NCBI GenBank assembly: GCA_950106755.1 | Contig: OX467086.1 | Span: forward strand, 19,424,001 to 19,488,000 | Direction of reading: 5' to 3' | DNA length: 64,000 bases | Source of the DNA: Climacium dendroides | Lineage: Eukaryota; Streptophyta; Bryopsida; Hypnales; Climaciaceae | Shown: piece after piece, positions 46,736 through 59,087 of the stretch | Position numbering within the stretch: position 1 is the first letter of the stretch | How the letters are laid out: the number at the start of each line of letters is the position of its first letter | Notes under the pieces: generated by a model | What the model was told of the DNA's origin: nothing | Database searches by the model: none | What the model saw: the letters and a program-made list of their open reading frames with translations, nothing else | Position numbers and translations under genes: made by a program

Positions 46736-49208
46736 ATGGCTCCCGTTGCTCGGAAGAAGCTACCCATGAAACGGGTAGCACAGGGTCGGCATCATCCCGA
46801 CAGTGACAATGACGACTCTACCGTGAAGGAGGTTCACGATAGAGGTCATCCACTCCCAGAGCAACGATCTAAGCAAAGCAATGATACATGGCACGTGACT
46901 AGTCGTGCGAAGGACAAAGGGAAGGCTACAGCAAGTACCCCGCCGCCCAAGAGGCATCGCATGGGAGTGTCACAGCATAGGAGGAACAAAGAAGAGTTGT
47001 CTATAAGCGAGGACAACTCTATTGAATCTGAGCAGAGGTAACCAGCACCACCTAAACCTCTGCAGTTTTTCTGTAGACATTGTGTTAGACAGAGCATACT
47101 GTCTTCTGCATTTCAGCGTCTTAGTCTGCTGTCAAAGTGGATGTCTAAGTTGATGTCTAAGTTGATGTCCTAATTGATGACCGATTGGACGTTAACATGT
47201 AAGTATTATTTGCATTTGAGGTTTCGTAGGAGCAACTCTCGGTCTCTTGACAACGATGCGGATGAAGAAGATGACATAATGATCATGGAGAAGGAGCCCA
47301 CCACACCTCTACATCGTAAACGCCATGTGAAGAAGGAGAGCAATCGCAAGCGTAAGTAATATGTAGAGGTGGACAAACGCGGTCATCCCCATAGGAAGGC
47401 AACAGCCTTTCTGATAAATGATGTCAAGGCTTTTGCCAAGGGACTGAATCCCTTGTTTGGCTGGGTTGACCAGCCACTGGATGGAAAACAACGCTTCTTC
47501 GACAAAGTCTATGCAGGTAACGTCACGTGAACAAGTTGCCTTAGGAGGCCCTCAGTTCTTTTTCCAAATTTGATATCCTCCTGGACATGTTCATGTTGAA
47601 GATGACATTTGGGTGAGCATTACCGTGCATTCTGTCTTGACGTTTGTAGCGGCACTCGGATGTCTTCAATGATGTTTGTGTGGACATCATTGTGCCACTG
47701 AAATTAAATTATTTTGAAAGTCTTATCGTTTGCAAGTGTTTATGTATTGTGGCCCTCTTATTCTAGACTAGGAGGTTGGAGGCGACCAAGTGGAGATCAA
47801 CCCGCAGTGGTTTCCACAATATGTGACGAAGACCCTCATTAATCTTCACCATAATTTGATGAAGATGATCGATGCAGAGTGCCCGAAGCCAGCAGATGTT
47901 GATGCTTTGGTGTGGAAGAAGTTACAAGAGAGATGCAGCTCAGACCTGGCTAAGGAGAAGTTTTGCAGATGCATGCAGTTTCCAAGGCAAAGGCGTCCAA
48001 GGAGACACAGATGAGGATCATTGAGAAGACTGTGATTGGCGAATTGGTGAGAGTCTTAAACTTCCCTATGTTTATCATGTCTGTTCTGACATCATGCTGC
48101 ATTGTATGATGTCTGTATTCATTATGCTCATGTCTGACTTGATGTTTTTCTGGACATCAATGTCTCAGTTTTTTGTGGAGCTCCTTTGCAACGCCACCTC
48201 TAATTTTTTTCATGTATTAGACCCTGCAACTTGGACACATACCTTATGAACTAGAGGTGAAGGAGGCAACGGAGAAAGAGTATGCACGGCGGTAAGCGGA
48301 GGCACGCAAATTACCTCATGACTATGGTCCATATATAGAAGAAGTGCGGGCCTCGACAACAGAGTTGGGAGGGCGCCTAGCTTGAGTAGAGGAATTTCTC
48401 CAACAACTCGTTCATTCCATTGGAGGCAACAATCTTCAGCAACAGCTTGTCTCAAATGCAGGAGGTGTTGGTGAAAATGTTGGGGGCGGCATCATTCCTT
48501 TGAAGAATGATGGTGCTAAGAACGTCCCCACAGACATCGGGGGGGATCTTCAAGTCAATGCTGCAGACGTTGGTGACACCGTTGAAGATGTCCCAAGCGA
48601 TGATGGAGAAGAAGTTGACTACTTGAAGGACACCGTTTCAGACGTCGAGGCTGACAACAACGCTAGTGCAGACATCGGCGAGGACGTCTAAGTGTCTGCT
48701 ATGGAGAACATTCTGAAGCACAGCGATGCTTCTGAGGACGTCAGCAAGGACGCGGAGAAGTCTAGCACAGACCCGTATGCCATCTCCGTAGAAGAAGTTG
48801 CCCCTACCCCAATCCAGACGTCTAAACCAGCAACAAAACCAAGGAGAGTGCAAGAGGTATTGTAAACATTGTAGACCACATAATAGGAGTTCATTGGCTC
48901 ACCTTTATGTTTATTTCCACATAAAAATTTGCTTTCGTGTTGTTGCATCCACTTGTAGCAAAAAAAGTAATGAGTGCCCATTTTGTAAAGTGTTTGGTAT
49001 TATCGCTTGGTTGTAGGTGGCAAATTCGCAATCTTATGGGTCATCGAGTCGATCCAATCGGGTCACAAGAAGCGTACCAGGTGCCAAGCCGTCGAAGTTT
49101 GTGGCCCCAACAAAGTCAACGAAGGCAGTCGCACCAAAGGCTTCGAAGCCAAGCCCTCCTCAGATGGGGGACCCCCCTAAGAAGGAAGAGGCACCACGCA
49201 AAAAATGA
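46736..49208 (+). pseudogene. Second (TNPA/TNP1-like) gene of the 12.4-kb CACTA element
   Basis: A possible exon 46736-47037 starts with ATG and encodes a basic, disordered segment (MAPVARKKLPMKR, then KRHRMG) and ends at AG/GTAACC. The next exon (47230-about 47515) has an acidic stretch, the basic HRKRHVKKESNRKRK, one in-frame TAA (47357), then AFLINDVKAFAKGLNPLFGW. A third (from about 47770) encodes INPQWFPQYVTKTLINLHHN and DALVWKKLQERCSSDLAKEKF, the pattern of plant Ptta/En/Spm accessory transposases (W..VP...K...W..L...F), followed by a probable frameshift. 48,230-48,690 gives EVKEATEKEYARR, a coiled-coil-like stretch and an acidic tail. 49017-49208 gives a Ser/Lys/Pro-rich tail. TNPA-like proteins bind subterminal repeats and assist TNP2. 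Exon borders are provisional. Confidence 0.55.
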
Positions 49209-50541
49209 GCACACGGTGAGGTTCTTGCCAATGTTAATGTTTGTATTGGAATTATACCACCCTCATATATGGGCAATGTTTACAGGAACATGAAGTTGTT
49301 GATACCTGTGTTACATTGAATACAGAGCGTGCTGTAGAAAACGTCCTAGGAGACAAGAATACGTTAGCATCAGCAATGGGACGTCGCTGCAGACGTTCGC
49401 GTGTCCAGCAAGTAGTGGAAGTGTAGAAGTCGAAGTAGATGTCTTCAGCTAAAATTCTGTTATATGTGTTTCGCTTTGTGTTCATTTCTTTGTTCGACTT
49501 AGGGTTCATTTTGAAATTCGGCTTTGTGTTCTACCGTGACCCTCCTTTGTGAAATATGGGTTTTTTTGTATTGGATTTTCTATTCTATGAATATGTCATG
49601 GACGTAGTCCTTTGTCACGTCACAAGCAAATTGTGGATGTTCTTGATGTCAAAAGTAGCATAACATGTTGTGCAATCTTTGAATTGTAACATCATAATGT
49701 CCAATATAATGCATACATGAAGCATCAGAGTGTCCCATACAACGAATCCATAAAACATCATAATATCCAATATAATGCATACAGAAAACATTGGAATGTC
49801 CGATAAAATGCATGCATGAAACATTAGAACGTCCAATACAATGCATACATGCGTTCCCTGAGATGTCCCAAAAAATAAGTGTATTCATAATTGCATCTCC
49901 TTCTACGAAGATCAAACAAGTGGACGTCGCCGCTGACATCCTAAAATGCAAGAAGGCATCTGCTACCCTAGCATGTACTTGTACTGGCTTGTGCAAGCAG
50001 ACATCTCCTATGACAGGGTATGCTTTAAGAAGCACGCATGTGCAAACTCCACATGCTCGATGGACATTTCAATTAGCATACAACTGTTTCACCTAACATC
50101 ATTTAAGACACTTGGACGTCCACAACGATGTCTTAGAAGAAATCCTAAAATGCTAGGCAGACCAGGCAAGTGGCCCCAAAAAATACCACGTCAACATCAG
50201 CAGATGCCACGTCAACCAATTCCGTGAGCATCGACGTGGTATGCCACATCACTTACACGTCAGATGCCACATCATAGACGAGCAATGGATGAAAAAAATG
50301 ACACTCTGGCTTTCCCGCGTCTAGGTGGCAGCCACATGTCAACTCCTAAAGTTACTCGTTGACTGATGTTTTTTTGGACATCACAATGTTGGGCCTGCAA
50401 ATATGATGCAACGTACCATGTTTTTGGCATGTCCACGGCAGCACGAAGTGATTGGACATCAGTGCAGACATAGAACGCGTCACGCGCGATGTCCGAGTGT
50501 CCAAATTGCGATGTCGCGGCAAACACAGTTTTCTTATAGTG
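49209..50541. repeat. Right subterminal region of the 12.4-kb CACTA element
   Basis: No gene is supported. From 49,610 to 49,870 a unit of about 42-45 bp (AATGTCC.ATA.AATGCATACATGAAAC) repeats four to five times in tandem. GGACATC/ATGTCC and ACGTC motifs continue to the terminus. Confidence 0.6.
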
Positions 50542-53500
50542 TAAATTGTGATAGTCAAGGTTGAAGCTTTGATGTATTTGTGGAACCAAAAAAAGTACTA
50601 ATCTATGTGAAAAGAGAAAGTCAGTAGGGATTAGTATAACACTTAGAATACAAAAAAATGGCATAAGGATTAGACAATACCCTCAAACACAAGGAATAAC
50701 CACAAGTTTTAGATAAACACCCCACAATCTCTAAGAGTCTTCACCAAAAGATGGAATTCGAACTAACAACATCGCCAAATTTGGTTGGAATTTCTCTAGG
50801 ATTAGTATCAAATAGATAGGCAAACATAAACATTTAAAACAAGGAAAGAAAACAAGATACAAAGGGTCCCCAACATCCTTCAAACCAAGCTCTAAAAACA
50901 AAAAATGAGCACAATGGCTTTAAAAACATCAAATTGACAAAAGTTGGTCAAATTGGTCAAACTCCACTAATACGGGCCTAAGCAACCAAGTAACATAAAG
51001 AAAGGATGTTTGTAGAGAAGAGTGATAACTATAGCAAGTCTCACCAATGAGAAATCTTGACTTGATTTCTTTTTCATCTTTTATTGAAACAAATGAATTA
51101 GAACTTGTCTTGTTGGGTTGTCTTCCCAGGAATAGGTGGCGTGTTTGTGAGATGGAAGGATCCCGAGAATTATAGAGCATTTGCCAACCCATTTTCTGGG
51201 CCACATTAGGCGTGAATGGGTGGCAATGCTCTCAAGTCCCTCCCAAGCAAGGTTTGTAGTGCACTCCAAACAAGCCTTATGGTAATCCTATCTTCACCTA
51301 ATTTTTTGGATTTCTATTTCTATAGTGGTCCTAAATTCTAACTTTTGGAAAAAAACTCAAAATTACAAATAGATTGCACCATTGGCTTTAGAAGGCCATT
51401 TTTTCTACAGTGCATGGCCGTCCCGCTTATCCTTCACGATAAAGTCATTGAAACCTAGAGCTAATTTAAAATGCAAAAGGAGAAAAAATTCAACTTTTGG
51501 AGTTTGCCTTTTTTGAAGAAAGTAATTAGTCCATGCTCTTAACAAACTACAAGGGAGTACAAAAAGACCCTAGTTTGACCTCATTCCAATTTTATATGCT
51601 CCCAAAATGCTAGTCAACTTCATGAATCATCTTCAATTTTGTTGGTTTTGAACAATCTTGCCAGTTTGAGTACTTTTGGATGTCAAAATGTCATGAAACT
51701 TATCAAAGTGTGTTACTAGCTTAAAAATATATACTAATTTTTAGTAAGATTTTATGTCACCCTAGAAAATTTCTAGGAATTTTCCATTGTAGATTTTGAC
51801 GGTTGACCATCTAGAAGAGGATCTTTTGCAAATCAAATTTTTATGAAATTCTATAAAAGATGTAAAAGCTCATAGTTCTACTTTGCACACTTGAAGAAGG
51901 AGAATTAAACCCCGCTATCTTCTTTAATTATTAGTGAATAAAGAATCTTTTATACGAGAAGGAATCTTAACAAACTAATTTCGCCATTGAGTTTTTAGTG
52001 TAATTCCTAATTAAAACACTGTACTTTAGCCCTAGATGTGTTTCACTAATCTGTCTTGAGTTTATATAGCTTTCAAGCTAATAATTGGGATTTCTACTAT
52101 TTCTTGGAATTGATTGGTAAATTGAAACCTATCCTCAAGAATTGTCTTAGGAATCTCACTAGAAATTCTTCAGACCATTTTAAACAAAATGAGTCATATG
52201 CATGATAGATTTAGGCATTTGGGGCATTATTCTCTCAATATTTATAATTTCTACAACATCTAAATTCTAGCCTATTTATATGTGGAATTTTGGATTATTT
52301 ATGATATAACACTCTATTTGGGACCAAAGATTGTAATGACATTTAACATACCTAATTTAACTTCATACTCTTTCTTGGGATTTTTGTATAATATACTTAA
52401 CTTAAATGGTAAAAACAAAAACAAAAGACAATGAATCCTACAAGACAAATTTGGAGCTCACATATAGGAGGTAGAGGATTTTTTCCTTCAAAAAAATAAA
52501 TTGTAACCTTGTATAGCATTTGTATGTTTTTTAATCTATTGCTAAATTTCCAAGTTTCAAAATTATGTGTGCTTGAAAAATTATGTTGTGTATTGAGAAC
52601 TTTTGAACATTATTGCATTGCAAGATTTTTTGGGATGTGCTCCACATCTTTGGGGGGCTTGAAATTTTTTGAATACATGAATAATAACATTTTGAGTACA
52701 TGAATAACAACATTTTGAGTATGCTCAATTTTTAAATTCAAAATCCATATTGAAAAAAAAATCTATGATCAATGGTCAAAGGCATTTGAAATTGTTTGGC
52801 ACAATGAAAAAAGGCTTTGGTCCTTCAGGTCCAAACCAAAATTTTCTTAGTATCTTCCAAAAACAAAAAGAGAAGCAGCATAATGTGGCCCTTGCACCAA
52901 CCTAAAAAGGAACTTGGTGAAGACTCCTGTTAGGGCTTGGGTTTTAGGGATTTCCTTGCGCAAAGTTAATTGTCATTTTTATAAAATCTACGAATCTCCT
53001 TTTTTTTTGATAAAATTTTTAGTTGTGTAAGATTACAGGTCTAATTCCCTTCACTAAATTGTGAACTTGAGTTTTCAGATGTTATCCATGTATGGATTTG
53101 GAGACCTCATCCTTTACATACTAAAAATTCACTATTTCAAGTAGTGGATTTTGATTGAATGTTTTGTAGAAAGCATAATCTAAATGGAAAATTTTATTAT
53201 ATAATTATCTTGAGTGAAGAACATTGCATTCATTGGTTTAAATAAATAATTATTTAAATAAATAAAAATTCCCATATAAAATCTCTAAAGTTGCTGAAAA
53301 AACATGAGACCCAATTTGGGCTTCTTAGACACTAAAGGGTTAAACTTACGTTATGGTATCAACAATTTACAATCATCTCTAGTGGAGCTTCATGGCAATC
53401 TTGTGAAGTCACCAATTCTTTCACTAAGGTAGTATGGCCTTAAAGCGACCATTTACAGGCTTTTTCAAAGGTTTCCATGAATAGAAATATTTTTGGATCA

Positions 53501-53907
53501 TTTTCAAAAGAAAGAAAAATGGATGCGAAATGTCACACAAGTGGTTTCATATTTTTTGAATCATTTTTGAATGACTTATGAATTTTCAAAAAAATCTGTT
53601 GTAGGCACCTATTTGTGACCCTAGGTCTTTCCAAATCCGACCACTTGCAACTTCTAAAGTGATTTCAGTAAATGAAGGCCAACAATTGGCTCTTGCAATA
53701 AATAATGCTTTTCTTTTGATTCTCTCAATGGCCTGAGAGGTCCATTTAAGGACCACCTACTATCCATTTCAGCCCTAAATATAGGGGCGATTTGAAGAGG
53801 CTGCTTGCTTTTAGAGCAGACTATTTTAGTTGCCAACTTGTCCATGGAAACATGCTTTACATACACAAGGGGAATGACCCACGAGAACATCCGCGTGATC
53901 AATTATA
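50542..53907. other. AT-rich intergenic sequence
   Basis: No gene is supported. A short direct duplication of a 'tacatgaataa.aacattttgag' unit lies at 52673-52722. The 62- to 91-codon frames at 50929-51269 overlap each other and have no domain. A GGGTTAA motif next to CACTAAA (53,332-53,345) may be the end of another TTAA-flanked element. Confidence 0.45.
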
Positions 53908-54350
53908 TTAATCCCTAAATGTCCAAGGCCTATTTTGAGCTTCTTGGAATTTGCTCTAAATTGAACAAAATGTCGATATTTTGATAAGCTGCATCAATTT
54001 TTTTACACTTGTAATCGTACAAATTCAAACTAGACATGCTAGAGATCTCGTAAGAAAAGAAAACACAACAATATCACTTATGGAGTAAAAGATTATAATG
54101 TTTGACTATGAGGGTGTTAATACTATGAAAATCTTTCAACTCTCTTTTTGCATGTCAAATCTAAAACGTTGGTGACCAAAAAAATGTGAGGTTAAAGGGC
54201 CTAATATGTATAACCCCGATCAATTTATGGCTTCTTAAAGTCTATTCTATAATTTTTTTTGATTGAATTTTGAATGTGATTTTTTTTTCCAAGATCCAGT
54301 GTATTTGAGGCTCATTTCCAAGAGCTCTCATCTAGTCCTCTTAGATGAAA
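53908..54350. repeat. Second copy of the TTAA-flanked MITE family
   Basis: Begins TTAA then TCCCTAAATGTCCAAGGCC and follows the interior of the 2714-3175 element in the same orientation: 'gagctt.ttggaatttgctctaaattgaa', 'acaaattcaaact', 'agaaaacacaacaatatcactt' and 'atgtcaaatctaaaa'. The right terminus is degenerate after 'ccaagagctctc'. Confidence 0.55.
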
Positions 54351-57213
54351 AACAAAGTCTTTTCATCCAATTCAGAGGAAGGAAAGTTGTTTAACCTAAT
54401 TTCAATGAAAAGCTTTGAAATTTTTTCCCTTGTGGTTGATATTTTGACTTTCTTACATGAGAAAATAGTAAATCTACCAGTGTGCCTTGTGCTATTGCCA
54501 CAGTCAAAACAAAAGTAAAAGTAATTTTCTAATTTTAATTCATAAAAACTTCAAAATTCAATAACTTTCACACCGTACGTCCAAACACCATGAAACCAAG
54601 CCGACACACCCCTCTTTGCCAAGGGCTTTCTCACGGTACCAAAAACACAACCAAGGGACACATGGTCCAAGAGATCTCAACGTGACAAACAAACAAACAA
54701 ACAAACAAACTTAAGGTATAGATTTTAGTTGTAATAAAATGATCATTTGTTAAAATTAGCCCAACTACCCTTAGAACTAATGAAGCTTATCAAGTTTGGT
54801 TTGTACTCCAATTTGAAATTTTTAAAATTTCCTTTGAACCTATAACCATAAAGTATTGATTTTCTAATTTTAGAATGGCATGGTAAAAGATTTTGCCTTG
54901 TGATGTTCTATACTATAATATACCTCTAAAAGAATTTTTAAATTGTTTAAATATATTTTGTATTTTGTATGAATTTGTTTTTCAAAAATTTGTGGTAATT
55001 TGAAATTTTCTAAAAAAATCTGAATTTTTGATGACTTGAGGAAGACATGTAATTACATCACTAAAAAAGAAATACAAAAGTTTCAATCATATATACTTGT
55101 AAAATGGGAACATATAAAGAGTTTTAAAAAGTGGTCACAAGCTCGTCTTTTTAGGGTTACTCCAATAGTATGGGCTTATGACCACTATATCAAACTTTAG
55201 AGTCTTTCATTTTGTGTCTTCCCATGTATGAATTATCAATCAAAACTTGTAGATTGTGATCATAACATCCATACAATTGAACATAACATCTATTATTATA
55301 CTAACCAATATTTACCAATAAAAATTTATATTTGATATTTAATTGAATATCAACTCTTAAAGGACCTAAAAGCCCTTTTTTAGATGTATAATATATTATG
55401 AATTTGGTGGTATTTGATTATAAAACATTGATCAAATATTTTTTGGTATGAAGTAAATTAATGATCATGGTAGTACATAAAAAAAGTATCCCAATTCATA
55501 TATTAAACAATAATTGAAAAGTTATAATAAAATATGGGTTGTATAGAGGGTCTCCAATGGCCTTTCAAGGGTTAAAGATATTTGCAAGAATTCTCTTCTT
55601 AAGTTTAGAATGCAAAGTTCTAATTGTGAGTTTTTTTTAGATTTTCATTGATTGTACTTTTTGAGATATTAAACATCCATAGAAAAAAGTTTTAAAAATC
55701 TACACTATACAAACATTGAAGAATAAAGAAAAGAATCTACAAACATTTGATGAATTTTTTTTAAATGAGGTTTATGTATATAGAACATGATAAGTTGCAT
55801 TCATTTGTTTTTCAAATTTTGAAAGCCTAGCCAATAAGCAAGTCAATAAGTTACATGGCTTTACATTGCACCAAAGTACAATCCAAGTTGATGGAAAAGT
55901 ATAGGAGGTGTATTTATTTTTTAAGCAATTTTAAACATGTAGAGCAAATGGAATTGAAGTCATTGTTCAACTATTTGATATTGGACAATAACAACTAGTG
56001 GCAAAAAACAAAAGACCACAAATTTCAACATTAATCAATTAATCGATTACGCTCAAAGTTACAAAGATGAAATCCATGTTCTAATTTTGGAAGGGAACTA
56101 AGTTGATTATATACAAGAAATGCAACTATGTAATATTGGATCATTCAATTTTCAAAAAAATAAAATCAAATGCAACTTAAAAAAGACTTGTCATGTGATT
56201 AATTTAGGCTAAAAAAAAATTATAGGAGGTTTTTGTAAAACTAATTGTGACTTAATTCCTTCAACTGGTAAGCATGTCATTCTTGAATGCCAATTTTAAA
56301 CCATTCAATATTCCTTATTTTGTGGCACTCCAACAATTAAATATCTTAAACAATTTTAGATTTACATTCTATATGTATACAATAAGTAAAATTTGAAAAT
56401 TGGTTTAATCAAAACTTACCTTACATAGAAGAGTTACAACCCAAAATACACCATGTAGGTTCAAATCCCCCTAATAATTACAAGGTCATTAATACTCTTT
56501 ATTTTTGAAAGTGAATTTACATTGTAGATTGCATATGGCCAAGGTCCTTTTGTAATTTTTCTCTAGGAATTATTTTTTACCGTTGGATGATAAAATTTGG
56601 AAATTTTGAATTCATATTTATAATTAAGGATGTTGAATTCATTATAAGAAGCTACAAAGTACAAAATTCATTGTTTTATAATAAGGAGCATATATTCATA
56701 AAACAGTGAAAAAAACTGTCCCCAAATGTACCTCACGTCTCTATCCTACACCAAAAACAAGACCAAAATACCAAATTCACTCTCCCATCTACAAATCTCC
56801 CACATCCATCCCCAATTGTGTATTGAAAATAAATCCAATACATTATTTTCTCAAGAAGTTTCTAATGTATGTCCGTAAAACAAAAAGCTCCATAACTTTT
56901 ACATCATTAATCCAAATGTAATGATTCAAAGTTTTTCATGTAGACAAAAATAGAATCTATGTGAAAAAAGAATTTAAGAATTAATGTCAAGTTTTTGTAG
57001 TTTTTTTTGCTAATTGCCAAACTTTTTGTAATTAAAATGGCATAGTTTTTGCTTCCAAGCATCGATTGAAATAATAATTATATTCCTAGAAAGAGAATGT
57101 GTTTTTTCTATCTTAAAAGAGTTTTAAGAAATTGCACCCCACATTGAGATCATAGTCACGTAACATGTCTAATCTTTCATTTGGCTCATAAGGGGACAAT
57201 TTGACTCTAGGGG
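54351..57213. other. AT-rich intergenic sequence with a (CAAA)n microsatellite
   Basis: No gene is supported. A microsatellite of about six CAAA units lies at 54687-54711. The end (57190-57213) reads CTCTAGGGG next to TTAA and may be the right end of another TTAA-type element that abuts the next one. Confidence 0.5.
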
Positions 57214-58194
57214 TTAACCTCTAAATGCCCAAGGTACCAAATTTGTGTGTCAACAATAATGTTTGAAGTTGAAGAAAATCTAATAAATATACTATTTTTA
57301 GTAGTTATTATTTTTTTAATTTTATTTTCAAAGTCTAGTTTTAGCACCAAAAATTTGATTTGAAAATGAATGATTATGATTTTTTAATTCAAGATTTTGT
57401 GCAAGTGTGTCCATTGCAAATCTTGATTTTTTAGTATTGAGGGATTTTTGGAAATGGGCTTCATATATACTAGATCTTGGAGAGAAAATCACGATAGAAA
57501 TTCATTTAAAAATTGTATAGTAGATTTTGAAAAGCCATAAATTAATTTGGATTATGCATGTTAAGGTAAACCAACCTATTGTGGTCAAAATTAGGAGTTC
57601 AGCCACATGTTGTTGCTGAAAATTTTCAATTTTTTCTCCACATATAGGCAAGTGTGAGAAATAGTGAGAGAAATTGAAATTGTATTTTTTCAACAAAATA
57701 TGAATTTGTTATGAATTTTTGAAGTGTTTAGTCCAAAAGAGTTTGTAGATCATCCCATCACCAACAAAATCTGACTCCGCGATGCTCATGTCATTCACCC
57801 AAAATAGTTATGAATATTTTCTAAAAAGGAAGGACTAAAAAGTCATTTTTGACATTGAATTCCCTTTGAAAAGTTGAAGCCTCCTAATGAGGTCACTAAT
57901 CAATCCATGTCTATCATTTTTTACATGCATTAAGGCCAAAATTCCACATAATGAAAAAAAGCACTCCCTAGTTGACCTTAATTGGTCATCTGACCACAAT
58001 GGACTGATTTACCTTATACCCTTTAACTTCATAGTTTTTGGTGACCAATTTTTTTAATTTGATATGTGAAAAGAAGATTGAAAGACTTCAAATCACTTTA
58101 ATAGTTTTAACAACCTCATGATCAACATTATAATCTTTCAATCTATAAGTAATATTGTTGTTCTTGTTTTTTCCATGGGATATCTAATATTAGT

Positions 58195-58985
58195 ATAGTT
58201 ACTAGCGGTTGGCGCTTGCTATGCTACGCATTCATCATTAGATTTTCATTAGAATTTTTATGTATTAGATAGAATGTAGAGCAAGAATTTCAATAAATAT
58301 TCAGATAAAAATTACTAAAATGTTCATATAATTTTTTTAATAAATAAGCATATATTGAAATAAACAATAGAAATTTAATGAATGATGAATAAAATACATG
58401 CAATACGAATATGGTAAAAGATACAGATACATTAAAATGCATTAGAAATTTGACTCAATTATTACAAACAATGGCAACCCAAATAGAAAAATTTAAAGGA
58501 AGAACTTATAAATTTCAAAAGCTTCGTGAACAATTTAATTCAAAGCTCACAAAAGCACAAAATCATAGAAATGCAAAAAAGTATAAAGCCAAAAAAAAGC
58601 AATGGAATTGCTACCTTTATAATATCATCCTATGGATCCTCTTTAATATCACCTTAATTGCAACAACTATATAATTTCTATAATATCATCCTTTGTAAAA
58701 AGTGATATTACAGAGGTGATTGCAAACTGCTACTCTATTTCTATAATATCACATTGCGTGAAAATACAATTTCTATGTATGCATGATTGGTATTTTTTTA
58801 ATAAAATAATTAAAATAATTATTTTAAAGACTTATTGAAATCATTATCATGCATTCTATTCAAATATATCAAATTTTTACTAATATGTGATACAATGAAT
58901 GCATAGGATAGCAAGCACGAGCCCTTAGTATTAATGTTAGCATTTGTGATATTACAGAGGGAATTATGATTTTAGTAGTATGATA
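58195..58985 (+). mobile_element. 0.8-kb inverted-repeat element, right copy
   Basis: Starts ACTAGCGGTTGGCGCTTGC followed by TATGCTACGCATTCAT and ends with the diverged complement (ATGAATGCATAGGATAGCAA, then GCACGAGCCCTTAGTATT). It is inverted relative to 1435-2275 and matches it over most of its length, including the peptide frame and the 'gtgatattacagaggtgattgcaaactgc' region. Its position inside a TTAA-type repeat gives a relative age: it inserted after that repeat. Confidence 0.55.
58411..58674 (+). CDS. Small conserved peptide of the 0.8-kb element (87 aa), right copy
   Basis: Starts MVKDTDTLKCIRNLTQLLQT and continues MATQIEKFKGRTYKFQKLRE, then a Lys-rich stretch (NAKKYKAKKKQ) and a hydrophobic end (YNIILWILFNITLIATTI) that could be a membrane segment. 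The N-terminal 50 residues correspond to the frame at 1893-2081. The left copy lacks the Lys-rich and hydrophobic part. The family is unknown. The sequence is short and AT-rich, so chance conservation cannot be excluded. Confidence 0.35.
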   Translation: MVKDTDTLKCIRNLTQLLQTMATQIEKFKGRTYKFQKLREQFNSKLTKAQNHRNAKKYKAKKKQWNCYLYNIILWILFNITLIATTI

Positions 58986-59087
58986 ATTCGAAAGAAACTG
59001 TTAAAATTTATCAAAATGTTGTTTTTTTGTTCTATATAGAGCAATTTTCAAGAAGCTCAAAAAAGACCTTAGGCATATAGGGATTAA

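Larger units (their letters stand above)
38172..50541. mobile_element. 12.4-kb CACTA (En/Spm) element with both genes
   Basis: The right end is the complement of CACTATAAGAAAACTGTGT, and the left end reads TACTATAAGAAAACTGTGT (first C changed to T). The flanking triplet TAA is exactly duplicated (38169-38171, 50542-50544). Subterminal GACGTC/GGACATC/ATGTCC motifs are dense in 38,200-39,200, 43,900-44,600, 46,200-46,650 and 49,600-50,540. The minus strand holds TNP2 (43729 to 39210) and the plus strand a second gene (46736 to 49208). Between them is a GC-rich, repeat-rich stretch. It is structurally complete, but both genes carry stops. Confidence 0.92.
57214..59087. mobile_element. TTAA-flanked element (1.9 kb) with nested insertion
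   Basis: TTAA occurs at 57214 and 59084-59087. The left end reads CCTCTAAATGCCCAAGG and the right end CCTTAGGCATATAGGGA; these are inverted relatives of the 2714-3175 termini. The interior at 58020-58190 and 59030-59070 matches that element in reverse, and the two blocks are pushed apart by the 0.8-kb element at 58195-58985. The left part (57240-58010) is unique. It could also be two abutting elements. Confidence 0.45.

Noticed and set aside
54687..54711. CRISPR-like short repeats (CAAA)n
   Set aside because: A plain microsatellite without spacers, in a eukaryotic genome.
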